Below are positions 18,146-28,513 of a DNA stretch of 64,000 nucleotides, in pieces. A program made the position numbers and the translations under genes. Position 1 is the first letter of the stretch. Each line of letters starts with the position of its first letter. The notes below the pieces were generated by a model. It ran no database searches. It had not been told where the DNA came from and was given only the letters and a program-made list of their open reading frames with translations. Source of the stretch: Mesorhizobium sp. WSM4306 (GTDB taxonomy: Bacteria; Pseudomonadota; Alphaproteobacteria; Rhizobiales; Rhizobiaceae); contig NZ_VFTC01000014.1 of the NCBI RefSeq assembly GCF_007003975.1, positions 62,001 to 126,000 on the forward strand, written 5' to 3'.

Positions 18146-18820
18146 CTAGCGCAGCCGCTTCGGCCGCGGGTCGGACAATTCGCCGGCCAGCCGGCGGTCG
18201 AGATAGTCGGCGCATTCCTCGAGCAGCAGGTCGGCATCATTGGAGAAGAAATGGTTGGCGCCGGGCAACGTCTTCTGGGTGATGGTGATGCCCTTTTGCG
18301 TGTGCAGCTTGTCGACCAGGCCCTGCACATCCTTGGGCGGCGCCACCTTGTCGGCATCGCCATGGATGATCAGGCCTGATGACGGGCAGGGCGCCAGGAA
18401 CGAGAAATCATAGGTGTTGGGCTGCGGCGCGATCGAGATGAAGCCTTCGATCTCGGGACGGCGCATCAGAAGCTGCATCCCGATCCACGAGCCGAAGGAA
18501 TAGCCGGCTACCCAGCAGCTCTTGGAATCCGGATGCAGCGACTGCACCCAGTCGAGCGCTGCGGCCGCATCCGACAATTCGCCGGTGCCGTGGTCGAATT
18601 CGCCCTGGCTGCGGCCGATGCCGCGGAAATTGAAGCGAAGCGTGGTGAAATCTCGCTTCTGGAACATGTAGAAGAGGTCATAGACGATCTTGTTGTTCAT
18701 CGTGCCGCCGAACTGCGGGTGCGGATGCAACACGATGGCAATCGGCGCGCTCTTTTCCTTGGAAGGTTGGTAGCGGCCCTCCAGGCGGCCGGCCGGACCG
18801 GTGAAAATGACCTCAGGCAT
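18146..18820 (-). CDS. Alpha/beta hydrolase (COG2945-type)
   Basis: A 224-residue serine hydrolase fold with HPHPQFGGTM as oxyanion-side motif, RFNFRGIGRSQG, and the nucleophile elbow GYSFG (S108). The late GDADKVAP and GANHFF supply the acid and histidine. The ATG at 18820 has GGAG six bases upstream; a GTG at 18832 is less likely. Substrate unknown. It is divergent from the Fe-S assembly operon, so the ICE-like operator between them could influence both. The pairing is seen, its meaning is inferred. Confidence 0.8.
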   Translation of the reverse strand: MPEVIFTGPAGRLEGRYQPSKEKSAPIAIVLHPHPQFGGTMNNKIVYDLFYMFQKRDFTTLRFNFRGIGRSQGEFDHGTGELSDAAAALDWVQSLHPDSKSCWVAGYSFGSWIGMQLLMRRPEIEGFISIAPQPNTYDFSFLAPCPSSGLIIHGDADKVAPPKDVQGLVDKLHTQKGITITQKTLPGANHFFSNDADLLLEECADYLDRRLAGELSDPRPKRLR

Positions 18821-18911
18821 AAAATACTCCACGTGGCATAAGAATGCGCGGCGCCCGGAACAACTCTTTCCTCTGGCCTTGACGCAGGGCGAGCGTCTTC
18901 TTAGAAGCTAG

Positions 18912-18928
18912 TTTAGAATTGTTCAAAA
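18912..18928. promoter_or_regulatory. ICE-like box (candidate Irr operator) upstream of suf operon
   Basis: TTTAGAATTGTTCAAAA matches the rhizobial iron control element TTTAGAA-N3-TTCTAAA at 13 of 14 half-site positions. It lies 132 bp before the first Fe-S assembly gene, in an AT-rich patch. Irr (and in some rhizobia RirA) is known to control suf operons in this group. Site identity is by comparison with the consensus; binding is inferred. Confidence 0.6.
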
Positions 18929-19060
18929 CTGGATGGCCAGCCGTGACGGCCCGGCCATCCCCGCCGCAAGCCGCGTAAATAGGACGTCTTGCCTTGCAAT
19001 TTCAAGGAAATAACGCGCTATCCCTACGGAATGGGTTTTGACGGGATCGATTGAGCGAAA

Positions 19061-20224
19061 ATGGCCGCAGCACGCGCCTATCTCGACTACAATGCCAGCG
19101 CGCCGCTCCTCAGTGAGGCGCGTGAAGCGATGATTGCCGCGCTCGATCTCGTCGCCAATCCGTCCTCGGTGCATGCCGAGGGCCGCGCGGCGCGCCGGCT
19201 GATCGAGAACGCCAGGCGCGACGTGGCTCAGCTGGTCAATGCGAAACCCGAATATGTCGTGTTTACCTCCGGCGCGACCGAGGCTGCCTCGACGCTTTTG
19301 ACGCCGGATTGGCAGATGGGCCGTGGCACGGTGCGGATGAGCCGGCTCTATGTCTGCGAAGCCGATCACCCTTGCCTGCTCAATGGCGGCCGTTTTCCGG
19401 CCGCGCAGGTGACGCGGATCGGCGTCGATGCCAACGGCATCGCCAATCTCGCTCAACTGACAGCCGCTCTGGCCACGCATGACAAGGCTGAAGGCCTGCC
19501 GCTGGTGGCAATCCATGCCGCCAACAACGAGACCGGCGTCATCCAGCCGGTCGAGGTCATCGCCGCAATCGTCAAGGCGGCGGGCGGCATTCTGGTGGTC
19601 GACGCAGTGCAGGCTGCAGGCCGCGTTTCCATCGATATGTCAGCGCCTTACGCCGACTATTTGATTCTGTCCTCGCACAAGATCGGCGGCCCCAAGGGCG
19701 TTGGCGCCATCGTTGCGGCAGCCGATCTGATGATGCCGAAACCGCTGATCAATGGCGGCGGCCAGGAAAAGGGCCATCGCGGTGGCACCGAAAACCTGGC
19801 GGCCATCGCCGGCTTTGGCGCCGCAGCGCGGCAGGCTTTGGCCGGATTGCAGACCATGGACGCGGTGGGGCTTCGCCGCGATGAAGTCGAAACCATCATC
19901 AAAACACTGGTGCCGGACGCAGAAATCTTCGGAACCGGCGCGCCAAGGCTTGCCAATACGACATTCTTCGCTATTCCCGGCGTCAAGGCCGAGACGGCCC
20001 AGATCGCTTTCGATCTGGCCGGCATTGCGCTGTCGGCGGGCTCGGCCTGTTCGTCGGGCAAGGTCGGGCCGAGCCATGTGCTGAAAGCCATGGGTTATGG
20101 CGACAGCCTCGGCGCTTTGCGCGTGTCCGTCGGCCACGCGACGAGCGCCGGGGATATCGATCTGTTCCGCACTGCGCTGGCGGGGATTGCCCAGCGCCGG
20201 GCGGGCAGGGAACAAGCCGCCTGA
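19061..20224 (+). CDS. Cysteine desulfurase, IscS/NifS-like (group I)
   Basis: A 387-residue PLP enzyme that removes sulfur from cysteine for Fe-S assembly. The PLP lysine is K207 in SSHKIGGPKG. The cofactor-stacking histidine is in ADHP (about 103), and the catalytic cysteine C330 lies in the long flexible loop SAGSACSSGKVGPSHVL typical of IscS. It is the first gene of the suf operon, with a 188-bp leader between it and sufB that contains small hairpins (for example CAGGCC-CTAC-GGCCTG near 20243). A second, SufS-type desulfurase is encoded downstream, so the operon has both classes. Confidence 0.92.
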   Translation: MAAARAYLDYNASAPLLSEAREAMIAALDLVANPSSVHAEGRAARRLIENARRDVAQLVNAKPEYVVFTSGATEAASTLLTPDWQMGRGTVRMSRLYVCEADHPCLLNGGRFPAAQVTRIGVDANGIANLAQLTAALATHDKAEGLPLVAIHAANNETGVIQPVEVIAAIVKAAGGILVVDAVQAAGRVSIDMSAPYADYLILSSHKIGGPKGVGAIVAAADLMMPKPLINGGGQEKGHRGGTENLAAIAGFGAAARQALAGLQTMDAVGLRRDEVETIIKTLVPDAEIFGTGAPRLANTTFFAIPGVKAETAQIAFDLAGIALSAGSACSSGKVGPSHVLKAMGYGDSLGALRVSVGHATSAGDIDLFRTALAGIAQRRAGREQAA

Positions 20225-20412
20225 GGCGGCGACAAAGAATTCAGGCCCTACGGCCTGGTAGAGCCGTGCGTCTGCAAGTGGCCGGGTGAATTCCCGGTCG
20301 AGACGCACTATATGGAACTTACGCCGCCTTCGGCGCCTCACGGGGCAGCCCTTGGCGATGCCATAGTTTGAAAACTGTCGGGCCTTGACCCCGGCGTGGA
20401 TGGAGAACGCTT

Positions 20413-21930
<1,518 letters not shown>

Positions 21931-21957
21931 CCGGAAAGATATTCAGGAAAGAAAAGA

Positions 21958-22713
21958 ATGCTTGAGATCAAGAACCTGCATGCCCGCATCGTCGATGACG
22001 GCACCGAGATCATCCGCGGCCTGAACCTGACGGTGAAAGCCGGCGAGGTCGCCGCCATCATGGGCCCGAACGGCTCGGGCAAGTCGACGCTGTCCTACAT
22101 CCTCGCCGGCCGCGAGGACTATGAGGTCACCGAAGGCGACATCCTCTACAACGGCCAGTCGATCCTCGAAATGGACCCGGCCGAGCGCGCCACGGCGGGC
22201 ATTTTCCTCGCCTTCCAGTATCCGATGGAGATACCGGGCGTCGCGACCATGGAATTCCTCAAAGTGGCGATGAACGAGCAGCGCAAGGCGCGCGGCGAGG
22301 AGCCGCTGAAAATCCCGGAATTTTTGAAGCGGGTGAAGGAAGCGGCCGCCTCGCTCAATATGGACATGGCGATGCTGAAGCGGCCGCTCAATGTCGGCTT
22401 CTCCGGCGGCGAGAAGAAGCGCGCCGAGATCCTGCAGATGAAGCTCCTGGAGCCGAAACTCTGCGTGCTCGACGAGACCGATTCCGGCCTCGACATCGAT
22501 GCGCTGAAGATCGTCTCGGACGGCGTCAACGCACTGCGTTCGCCCGACCGCGCCATCGTCGTCATCACCCACTACCAGCGCCTGCTCGAACACATCGTGC
22601 CGGACTCGGTGCACGTCCTCTACAAGGGCCAGGTGATCAAGTCCGGCGACAAGTCGCTGGCGCTCGATCTCGAGGCCAATGGCTATGCCGGCGTGATCGG
22701 CGAAGCCGCGTGA
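21958..22713 (+). CDS. sufC: Fe-S assembly ATPase SufC
   Basis: A 251-residue ABC-type cytosolic ATPase. Walker A is GPNGSGKST (36-44), the signature is FSGGEKKRAE (148-157), and Walker B is LCVLDETDSGLD (168-179), with the D-to-T variation at DET typical of SufC. It powers conformational change in SufB-SufD during cluster assembly; it has no membrane partner. The spacing to sufD is only a few bases. Confidence 0.97.
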   Translation: MLEIKNLHARIVDDGTEIIRGLNLTVKAGEVAAIMGPNGSGKSTLSYILAGREDYEVTEGDILYNGQSILEMDPAERATAGIFLAFQYPMEIPGVATMEFLKVAMNEQRKARGEEPLKIPEFLKRVKEAAASLNMDMAMLKRPLNVGFSGGEKKRAEILQMKLLEPKLCVLDETDSGLDIDALKIVSDGVNALRSPDRAIVVITHYQRLLEHIVPDSVHVLYKGQVIKSGDKSLALDLEANGYAGVIGEAA

Positions 22714-22732
22714 GATGCCAGAGGCGAAGCTT

Positions 22733-24001
22733 ATGAACATGCACTCGACACCCCAGCGCACCCAGGCCGAGACGGCGCTGATCGACGCCTTCGGCGAGCG
22801 GCTGTCGCTGCTGCCCGGCGACGGCGCGGTGATGCTGAAGCGCGACGACGCCATCGAGGCGATCAAGCACGGCCTGCCGACGCGGCGCATCGAATCCTGG
22901 CATTATACGGATCTGCGCCGCCTGCTGGCTTCGGTGCCGGCTTTCGATCCCACGGCCGCCGCCAAGGCGCTGGCGCCAATCGTCGAAGGCTCCGCCGTGT
23001 TGGCCGTACTGAACGGCGTCTCGAGCGCGAAATTCCCCGCGATCGAGGGCGTGATTGTCCATCGCCTGTCGGAAAAGCTGACCGATGGCTCGATCGCGCC
23101 CGGCCTCGATCCCTATGGCAGCGATGACGCCATCGGCGCGCTGAACACCGCCTTCGTCGCCGACGGCTATTTCGTCGACATCGCCGATGGCGCGGCACTG
23201 GAAAAGCCGATCGAATTGCAGAACCTGCAGGCCGGCGGCCAGGTGCATGTGCGCTTTCCCGTGCGTGTCGGCGCGGGCGCCAAAGCGGCTATCGTCGAGC
23301 GTCAGGCCGGCGAGGGCGCGTCACTGGGCAGCTCGGTCAGCCAGCTCGTTCTGGGCGAAGGCGCCGAGGTGACCTGGCTGATCGTCCAGGAGCAGGCGGA
23401 AACGGCCACGCATCTTGCGCAGTTCAAGGCGCATCTCGGCAAGAATTCGAAGCTGACCGTGTTCTTCATGAATGCCGGCGGCAAGCTTGTGCGCCAGGAG
23501 ATCGTGGTCAGGACGACCGGCGAAGGCGCCGACTTCAAATTGCGCGGCATCAACCTTTTGGCCGGCGACACCCACACTGATGTGACCATGGTGCTCGACC
23601 ATGCCGTGCCGCACACGACCTCGACGGAAGTGATCCGCAATGTCGTGACCGGGAAGGCGCGCGGCATCTTCCAGGGCCGCATCAATGTCCATCAGTACGC
23701 GCAGAAGACCAACGCCAAGATGGCCTGCAACACGCTGCTTCTGTCCGATGACGGTGAGTTCTCGACCAAGCCTGAGCTCGAAATCTTTGCCGACGACGTC
23801 GTCTGCGGCCATGGCGCGACCGTCACCGAGATCGACCACAACCATCTGTTCTACCTGATGGCGCGCGGCATCGACGAGAAGACCGCGCGAGGGCTCCTGG
23901 TAAAAGCGTTCGTGGCCGAGGTGATCGAGGAACTGGACGACGAAACCATCGTCGAGGCCCTGGAAACACGGCTCGACGACTGGTTCGTGGCGCATGGGTA
24001 A
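22733..24001 (+). CDS. sufD: Fe-S assembly protein SufD
   Basis: A 422-residue SufB paralogue. The C-terminal FSTKPELEIFADDVVCGHG block has the functionally important cysteine-x-histidine pair. The N-terminal half is divergent, as usual. I chose ATG 22733 (MNMHSTPQ) because AGAGGCG lies about six bases upstream; an ATG at 22715, overlapping the sufC end region, would add six residues. After its stop there is a 127-bp RIME-like palindrome before sufS, so downstream suf genes may be uncoupled from this one. Confidence 0.95.
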   Translation: MNMHSTPQRTQAETALIDAFGERLSLLPGDGAVMLKRDDAIEAIKHGLPTRRIESWHYTDLRRLLASVPAFDPTAAAKALAPIVEGSAVLAVLNGVSSAKFPAIEGVIVHRLSEKLTDGSIAPGLDPYGSDDAIGALNTAFVADGYFVDIADGAALEKPIELQNLQAGGQVHVRFPVRVGAGAKAAIVERQAGEGASLGSSVSQLVLGEGAEVTWLIVQEQAETATHLAQFKAHLGKNSKLTVFFMNAGGKLVRQEIVVRTTGEGADFKLRGINLLAGDTHTDVTMVLDHAVPHTTSTEVIRNVVTGKARGIFQGRINVHQYAQKTNAKMACNTLLLSDDGEFSTKPELEIFADDVVCGHGATVTEIDHNHLFYLMARGIDEKTARGLLVKAFVAEVIEELDDETIVEALETRLDDWFVAHG

Positions 24002-24021
24002 GAGGTGATTCGCCTAGCGAA

Positions 24022-24148
24022 CACCCCTCATCCGACCGAGCTTCGCTCGGCCACCTTCTCCCACAAGGGGAGAAAGAAGAAGCGCCCAGCCTTCTCCCCT
24101 TGTGGGAGAAGGTGGATCGGCGCGTAGCGCCGAGACGGATGAGGGGTG
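24022..24148. repeat. RIME-type intergenic palindrome inside the suf operon
   Basis: A long interrupted inverted repeat. CACCCCTCATCCG (24022-24034) pairs with CGGATGAGGGGTG (24136-24148), and a second stem CCACCTTCTCCC...GGGAGAAGGTGG lies inside. This is the usual structure and wording of the rhizobial intergenic mosaic element. It fills almost the whole gap between sufD and sufS. No coding capacity and no transposase. Confidence 0.75.
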
Positions 24149-24176
24149 GGTGACGGAATGAGGCTTTGAAGTTGTA

Positions 24177-25418
24177 ATGGACCAAAAACTCGAAACCACC
24201 CCTTATGACGTCGAGGCGATCCGCCGCGACTTCCCGATCCTGTCGCGCGAAGTCTACGGCAAACCGCTCGTCTATCTCGACAATGGCGCCTCGGCGCAGA
24301 AGCCGCAGGTGGTGCTGGATACGATCCAGCACGCCTATTCCCAGGAATACGCCAACGTCCATCGTGGCCTGCATTTCCTGTCCAACGCGGCGACCGACGC
24401 CTATGAGAAGGCGCGCGAGACGGTGCGCCGCTTCCTCAACGCGCCGAGCACCGACAACATCGTCTTCACCTCGAACACGACCGCGGCGATCAACACCGTC
24501 GCCTACGGCTATGGCATGCCCAACATCGGCGAGGGCGACGAGATCGTGCTGTCGATCATGGAGCACCACTCCAACATCGTGCCGTGGCATTTCATCCGCG
24601 AACGCCAGGGCGCCAAGCTGGTATGGGTGCCGGTCGACGATCTCGGCGTCTTCCACATCGAGGAATTCGAAAAGCGCCTGACAGCCAAGACGAAGCTCGT
24701 CGCCATCACGCATATGTCGAATGCGCTGGGCACGGTGACGCCGATCAAGGAGATCGTGCGCATCGCGCATGCCCGCGGCATTCCGGTGCTGGTCGACGGC
24801 AGCCAGAGCGCCGTGCATATGCCGATCGACGTCCAGGACCTCGACTGCGATTTCTTCGTCTTCACCGGGCACAAGGTTTACGGCCCCTCGGGCATCGGCG
24901 TGCTTTACGGCAAGAAGGACATTCTGCAGGGCATGCGCCCGTTCATGGGCGGCGGCGAGATGATCGAGGAGGTGACGGAAGACATCGTCACCTACAACGA
25001 GCCGCCGCATCGTTTCGAGGCCGGTACGCCGCCGATCGTCCAGGCGATCGGTCTGGGTGCAGCCCTCGAATACATGGAAAAGATCGGCCGCGAGCGCATC
25101 GCTGCCCACGAAGCCGATCTCAAGACCTATGCGCATGAGCGGTTGCGTGCCATCAACTCGCTGCGCATCTTCGGCGATGCTCCCGGCAAGGGCGCCATCA
25201 TTTCCTTCGAATTGCAGGGCATTCATGCCCATGACGTGTCGATGGTGATAGACAGGCAAGGCGTGGCGGTACGCGCCGGGACCCATTGCGCCCAGCCGCT
25301 GTTGAAACGCTTTGGCGTAACCTCCACATGCAGGGCATCGTTCGGCATGTATAATACCCGGGCCGAAGTCGACGCTTTGGCCGAAGCGCTTGAAAAGGCG
25401 CGCAAGTTCTTTGGATGA
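24177..25418 (+). CDS. sufS: Cysteine desulfurase SufS (group II)
   Basis: A 413-residue enzyme. The PLP lysine is K233 in FTGHKVYGPSG, the stacking histidine is in MEHHSN (about 130-131), and C371 in RAGTHCAQPL lies in the short rigid loop characteristic of SufS. E. coli SufS needs the sulfur acceptor SufE; no sufE or sufU is in this operon. Start ATG 24177 lies 28 bp after the RIME element. The stop overlaps the SufT-like start (ATGA). Confidence 0.96.
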   Translation: MDQKLETTPYDVEAIRRDFPILSREVYGKPLVYLDNGASAQKPQVVLDTIQHAYSQEYANVHRGLHFLSNAATDAYEKARETVRRFLNAPSTDNIVFTSNTTAAINTVAYGYGMPNIGEGDEIVLSIMEHHSNIVPWHFIRERQGAKLVWVPVDDLGVFHIEEFEKRLTAKTKLVAITHMSNALGTVTPIKEIVRIAHARGIPVLVDGSQSAVHMPIDVQDLDCDFFVFTGHKVYGPSGIGVLYGKKDILQGMRPFMGGGEMIEEVTEDIVTYNEPPHRFEAGTPPIVQAIGLGAALEYMEKIGRERIAAHEADLKTYAHERLRAINSLRIFGDAPGKGAIISFELQGIHAHDVSMVIDRQGVAVRAGTHCAQPLLKRFGVTSTCRASFGMYNTRAEVDALAEALEKARKFFG

Positions 25419-25810
25419 CGACCATGGATGATGCGAGCCACACCACCGCGCCGGAAGCAGCCATCAATCCGCTGGTTTCCGCTTCGACCATTCCGGCCGA
25501 TGAACTGGCGCGGCTGACCGACGATATCGTCTCGGCGCTGAAGACGGTCTACGACCCGGAAATCCCGGCCGACATCTACGAGCTCGGCTTGATCTACAGG
25601 ATCGACATCGAGGACGACCGCTCGGTCAAGATCGACATGACGCTGACCGCGCCCGGCTGCCCGGTGGCCGGCGAAATGCCGGGCTGGGTTGAAAACGCCG
25701 TCGGCGCCGTCGAAGGCGTCTCCGGCGTCGAGGTCAACATGACCTTCGACCCGCCATGGTCGCCCGACCGCATGTCGGAGGAGGCGCAGGTGGCGGTGGG
25801 CTGGTACTGA
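25415..25810 (+). CDS. sufT: SufT-like Fe-S assembly factor (DUF59/MIP18)
   Basis: A 131-residue DUF59-domain protein: TVYDPEIPADIYELGLIY and the TLTAPGCPVAGEMPGW block with the conserved cysteine. This family helps mature Fe-S proteins, and the gene is fused into suf operons widely. It overlaps sufS by four bases. ATG 25424 is an alternative start nine bases in. Function is by family and context. Confidence 0.92.
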   Translation: MTTMDDASHTTAPEAAINPLVSASTIPADELARLTDDIVSALKTVYDPEIPADIYELGLIYRIDIEDDRSVKIDMTLTAPGCPVAGEMPGWVENAVGAVEGVSGVEVNMTFDPPWSPDRMSEEAQVAVGWY

Positions 25811-25916
25811 GGCTGGCAGAGACTGGCGTACTTGCGCCAGTGGTAAAACTTCACCATTTTAGGTGCGGAATCATTCGGCGGGCCTTGAACCTGCATGGAA
25901 TGGAAGAGGAAAAAGA

Positions 25917-26297
25917 ATGGGACGCTTCGCCGTCATCACGATGACCGAAAAGGCCGCCGACCGGGTGCGCGAGATCGTCGCCACCCGCGACAATGCGCAT
26001 GGCATTCGCCTCGGCATCAAGAAGGGTGGCTGCGCCGGCATGGAATACACGGTCGACCTGGTGACCGAGCCCAACACCAAGGACGACCACATCGAGCGCG
26101 ATGGCGCCCATGTCTATGTCGCCCCGGAAGCAGCCCTTTTCCTGTTCGGCACCGAGATGGATTTCGAGCAAACGACGCTGCGCACCGGCTTCACCTTCCA
26201 CAACCCGAACCAGAGTTCGGCCTGCGGCTGCGGCGAATCGGTTGAGCTCAAGCCCGCCGATCTCAAGGCGCTGGCAGAAGCACGCGCTTCCGCCTGA
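25917..26297 (+). CDS. sufA: A-type Fe-S carrier SufA (HesB/IscA family)
   Basis: A 126-residue A-type carrier that receives clusters from SufBCD and hands them to client proteins. The three ligand cysteines are C39 (KKGGCAGMEY) and C103 and C105 (SACGCGES). The ATG at 25917 has GGAAGAGG upstream; an earlier in-frame ATG at 25863 gives a poor N-terminus. It lies 106 bp after the SufT gene and is the last gene of the suf block. Confidence 0.95.
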   Translation: MGRFAVITMTEKAADRVREIVATRDNAHGIRLGIKKGGCAGMEYTVDLVTEPNTKDDHIERDGAHVYVAPEAALFLFGTEMDFEQTTLRTGFTFHNPNQSSACGCGESVELKPADLKALAEARASA

Positions 26298-26304
26298 GGT
26301 ACTT

Positions 26305-26406
26305 CCTTCGCCCCGTTTACGGGGAGAAGGTGTCACGAAGTGACGGATGAGGGGCGGCGCTTCCCTATCCGAGGTCTGCGCCGCCCCTCCCGTGAACGGG
26401 GAGGAG
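26305..26406. repeat. RIME2-like cluster of palindromes after sufA
   Basis: Three nested or adjacent stems in about 100 bp: CCCCGTTTACGGGG (about 26311-26324), GAGGGGCGGCGC with GCGCCGCCCCTC, and CCTCCCGTGAACGGGGAGG. The phrase ACGGATGAGGGGCGGCGC is typical of rhizobial mosaic elements. It separates the convergent sufA and GFA genes and may serve as a bidirectional terminator. Confidence 0.6.
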
Positions 26407-26410
26407 CACG

Positions 26411-26908
26411 CTACTTCACCCACATCCCTGTCCGCTTGTGCCAGTCAGCGATCGATTCCTCGGGATAGACGTCGAACACCTTGTCTTTCTTGCCAATCAC
26501 CGGCTCGACCCAGTTCGCCTTGTATTTCAGCATCAGATGCACCTTTTCCGGCGGCTTCGGCAGTTCGCTGTCGATCGCCGAGGCGAAGGGGTGCACCAGT
26601 TCCGGCCAGGTCGGATCGTAGAGCCATAGCGCCGAACCGCATTTCTTGCAGAAATTGCGCTCGCCTGTCGAAATCTCGCAGTTAGGATGCTCGTCATCCT
26701 CGATCTCGGCCTGGTAGACGCCGAGGCTGCGCTTGCCCTTGATCTTCAGCGTCTTGTAGTCGGCGCCGAGATTGATGGCGAAACCGCCGCCGCCCTGCTG
26801 CTTGCGGCAGATCGAGCAGTAGCACAGCATGAACGGCACCGGCGTATGGCTCTCCACCTCGAAATGGACGGCATCACAGCGGCATGAACCCTTGAGCAGA
26901 AGCGGCAT
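26411..26908 (-). CDS. GFA (CENP-V/Gfa) domain zinc protein
   Basis: A 165-residue protein of the glutathione-dependent formaldehyde-activating-like family. Zinc cysteines are plain: C9 and C11 (GSCRCDAV), C29, C31 and C34 (CYCSICRK), and C87 and C90 (FCKKCGSAL). Most family members are not true formaldehyde-activating enzymes, so the substrate is unknown. ATG 26908 (MPLLLKGSCRC) was chosen because the family starts directly before the first cysteine pair. Confidence 0.85.
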   Translation of the reverse strand: MPLLLKGSCRCDAVHFEVESHTPVPFMLCYCSICRKQQGGGGFAINLGADYKTLKIKGKRSLGVYQAEIEDDEHPNCEISTGERNFCKKCGSALWLYDPTWPELVHPFASAIDSELPKPPEKVHLMLKYKANWVEPVIGKKDKVFDVYPEESIADWHKRTGMWVK

Positions 26909-26997
26909 CGCAATACTCCGGTGAACTGGCTTCAACTTGTCAGCATGGTTTTGGTTGCGGCGATGACAAGGCAAGATCGCGATGACATGATTGCGGC

Positions 26998-27321
26998 ATG
27001 GACAATGAGCGCATTGCCGAACTGTTCGAAGGCCTCGGCCCGGTTAGTATCCGAAAGCTGTTCGGCGGCAAGGGCATCTATTTCGACGGCGTCATCGTCG
27101 CCATCGTGCTCCGCGGCGAATTGCTGCTCAAGGCCGACGAACAAAGTGCGCCGGAATTCGAAGCCGCCGGCTGCAAGCAATGGACCTACACCGGCACGCG
27201 CCACGGCAAACTGGTTGCGATGCCGTATTGGAGTATTCCGGACGATGCGTTCGACGATCCGGATGAGATGAGGGTGTGGGCACGCCGGGCGTATGAGGCT
27301 GGGCGAAGGGCGGGGAAGTAG
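26998..27321 (+). CDS. TfoX N-terminal domain protein
   Basis: A 107-residue protein matching the TfoX/Sxy N-terminal domain: VSIRKLFGGKGIYFDGVIVAIV, then LLLKADEQS and QWTYTGTRHGKLVAMPYW. Only this domain is present; the C-terminal half of the gamma-proteobacterial competence regulator is missing, as in most alphaproteobacteria. No competence role is claimed. Divergent from the GFA gene. Confidence 0.85.
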   Translation: MDNERIAELFEGLGPVSIRKLFGGKGIYFDGVIVAIVLRGELLLKADEQSAPEFEAAGCKQWTYTGTRHGKLVAMPYWSIPDDAFDDPDEMRVWARRAYEAGRRAGK

Positions 27322-27342
27322 CGGAAACGCCGAGTTCCTTCA

Positions 27343-27499
27343 CACCCCCCTCTGGCCTGCCGGCCATCTCCCCCGCAAGGGGAGAGATTGGATGTCATCA
27401 ACGCTTTCGCCAATCTTCAACGTCGAAGAAAGCAGGCGAGGGTGAAACTGCCGATCTCCCCCCTTGCGGGGGAGATGTCCGGCAGGACAGAGGGGGGTG
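27343..27499. repeat. RIME-type palindrome, 157 bp
   Basis: CACCCCCCTCTGGCCTGCCGG near 27343 pairs with the mirrored CCGGCAGGACAGAGGGGGGTG ending at 27499. The inner arms are CATCTCCCCCGCAAGGGGAGA and TCTCCCCCCTTGCGGGGGAGA (each with minor mismatches). This is the typical RIME arm sequence. It lies between the convergent TfoX and psuG genes. Confidence 0.7.
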
Positions 27500-27525
27500 C
27501 TGTCCCGCCGGCGTAGAAGACAGCC

Positions 27526-28443
27526 CTACAGCGCCTTCGCAATCCTCGCCGCCAGCCGCGCATTGTTTTCGACCAGCGCAATATTCGTCTTCAAACTCCG
27601 GCCGCCGGTCAGTTCAAGGATTTTGCCCAACAGGAACGGCGTCACCGCTTTCCCCGTCACATTCTGCACTTCGGCCGCCTTCTGCGCGGCCTCGATATAG
27701 CCGGCCATCTCGTCGGCCGGGATTTCGTCGTCCTCCGGCACCGGGTTGGCGATCAGCATGCCGCCGCCCAGGCCCAGCGCAGCGCGGGTCTTGTAGAAAT
27801 GCGCGATCTCTTCGGGCTTGTGCAGCGTCAGCGGGGCGCGGAAGCGCGACTGGCGCGACCAGAAAGCGGGCATGGTTTCGCAGCCATGGCCGATCACCGG
27901 CACGCCGCGCGTCTCCAGCACTTCCAGCGTCTTTTCGATGTCGAGGATCGCCTTGGCGCCGGCCGAGACGACGATGACCGGTGTGCGCGCCAGTTCGTCG
28001 AGGTCGGCGGAGATGTCGAAACTCTTTTCCGCGCCCTTGTGGACGCCGCCAATGCCGCCGGTGGCGAACACATTTATGCCGACCATGTCAGCCGCGATCA
28101 TGGTGGCGGCGACCGTGGTGCCGCCGGTGCGGCCTTCAGCGACCGCAAAGCCGAGATCGGCGCGCGACAGCTTCATGGCGTCGCCGGTCATGGCCAGCGA
28201 CTCGCGCTCGCCGTCCGACAGGCCGATCTTGATGCGCCCGGCGACTACGGCGATCGTCGCTGGCACCGCGCCATTGTCCAGAATGATCTTTTCGACATTG
28301 GCCGCCATGGCGCCATTGTCGGGGTAGGGCATGCCATGGGTGATGATGGTGCTTTCCAGGGCCACCACGGGGCGACCGGCGGCGAGCGCCTCGGCCACCG
28401 GCGGGTGGATGTCGATGAAGGGGCGGGCGCTTTGCGGTGTCAT
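27526..28443 (-). CDS. psuG: Pseudouridine-5'-phosphate glycosidase
   Basis: A 305-residue enzyme that breaks the C-C glycosidic bond of pseudouridine 5'-phosphate to uracil and ribose 5-phosphate. Family blocks are complete: VALESTIITHGMPYP, TGGIGGVHKG, VSAGAKAILDIEKTLEVLET and ANPVPEDDEIP. ATG 28443 has GGAG upstream; a longer open frame to 28755 runs into the kinase gene and is not real. It lies 70 bp after the PfkB kinase that makes its substrate. Confidence 0.95.
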   Translation of the reverse strand: MTPQSARPFIDIHPPVAEALAAGRPVVALESTIITHGMPYPDNGAMAANVEKIILDNGAVPATIAVVAGRIKIGLSDGERESLAMTGDAMKLSRADLGFAVAEGRTGGTTVAATMIAADMVGINVFATGGIGGVHKGAEKSFDISADLDELARTPVIVVSAGAKAILDIEKTLEVLETRGVPVIGHGCETMPAFWSRQSRFRAPLTLHKPEEIAHFYKTRAALGLGGGMLIANPVPEDDEIPADEMAGYIEAAQKAAEVQNVTGKAVTPFLLGKILELTGGRSLKTNIALVENNARLAARIAKAL

Positions 28444-28513
28444 GACGGTCTCCGGTCCGAAGTGCTGCGCATCCCCCTGGACGGCGCGCTCCGGCGATGG
28501 CAATTCGCCGCCC

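Noticed and set aside
24022..24148. Insertion sequence or CRISPR-like repeat
   Set aside because: No transposase, no spaced direct repeats; the mosaic inverted repeat fits a RIME element.
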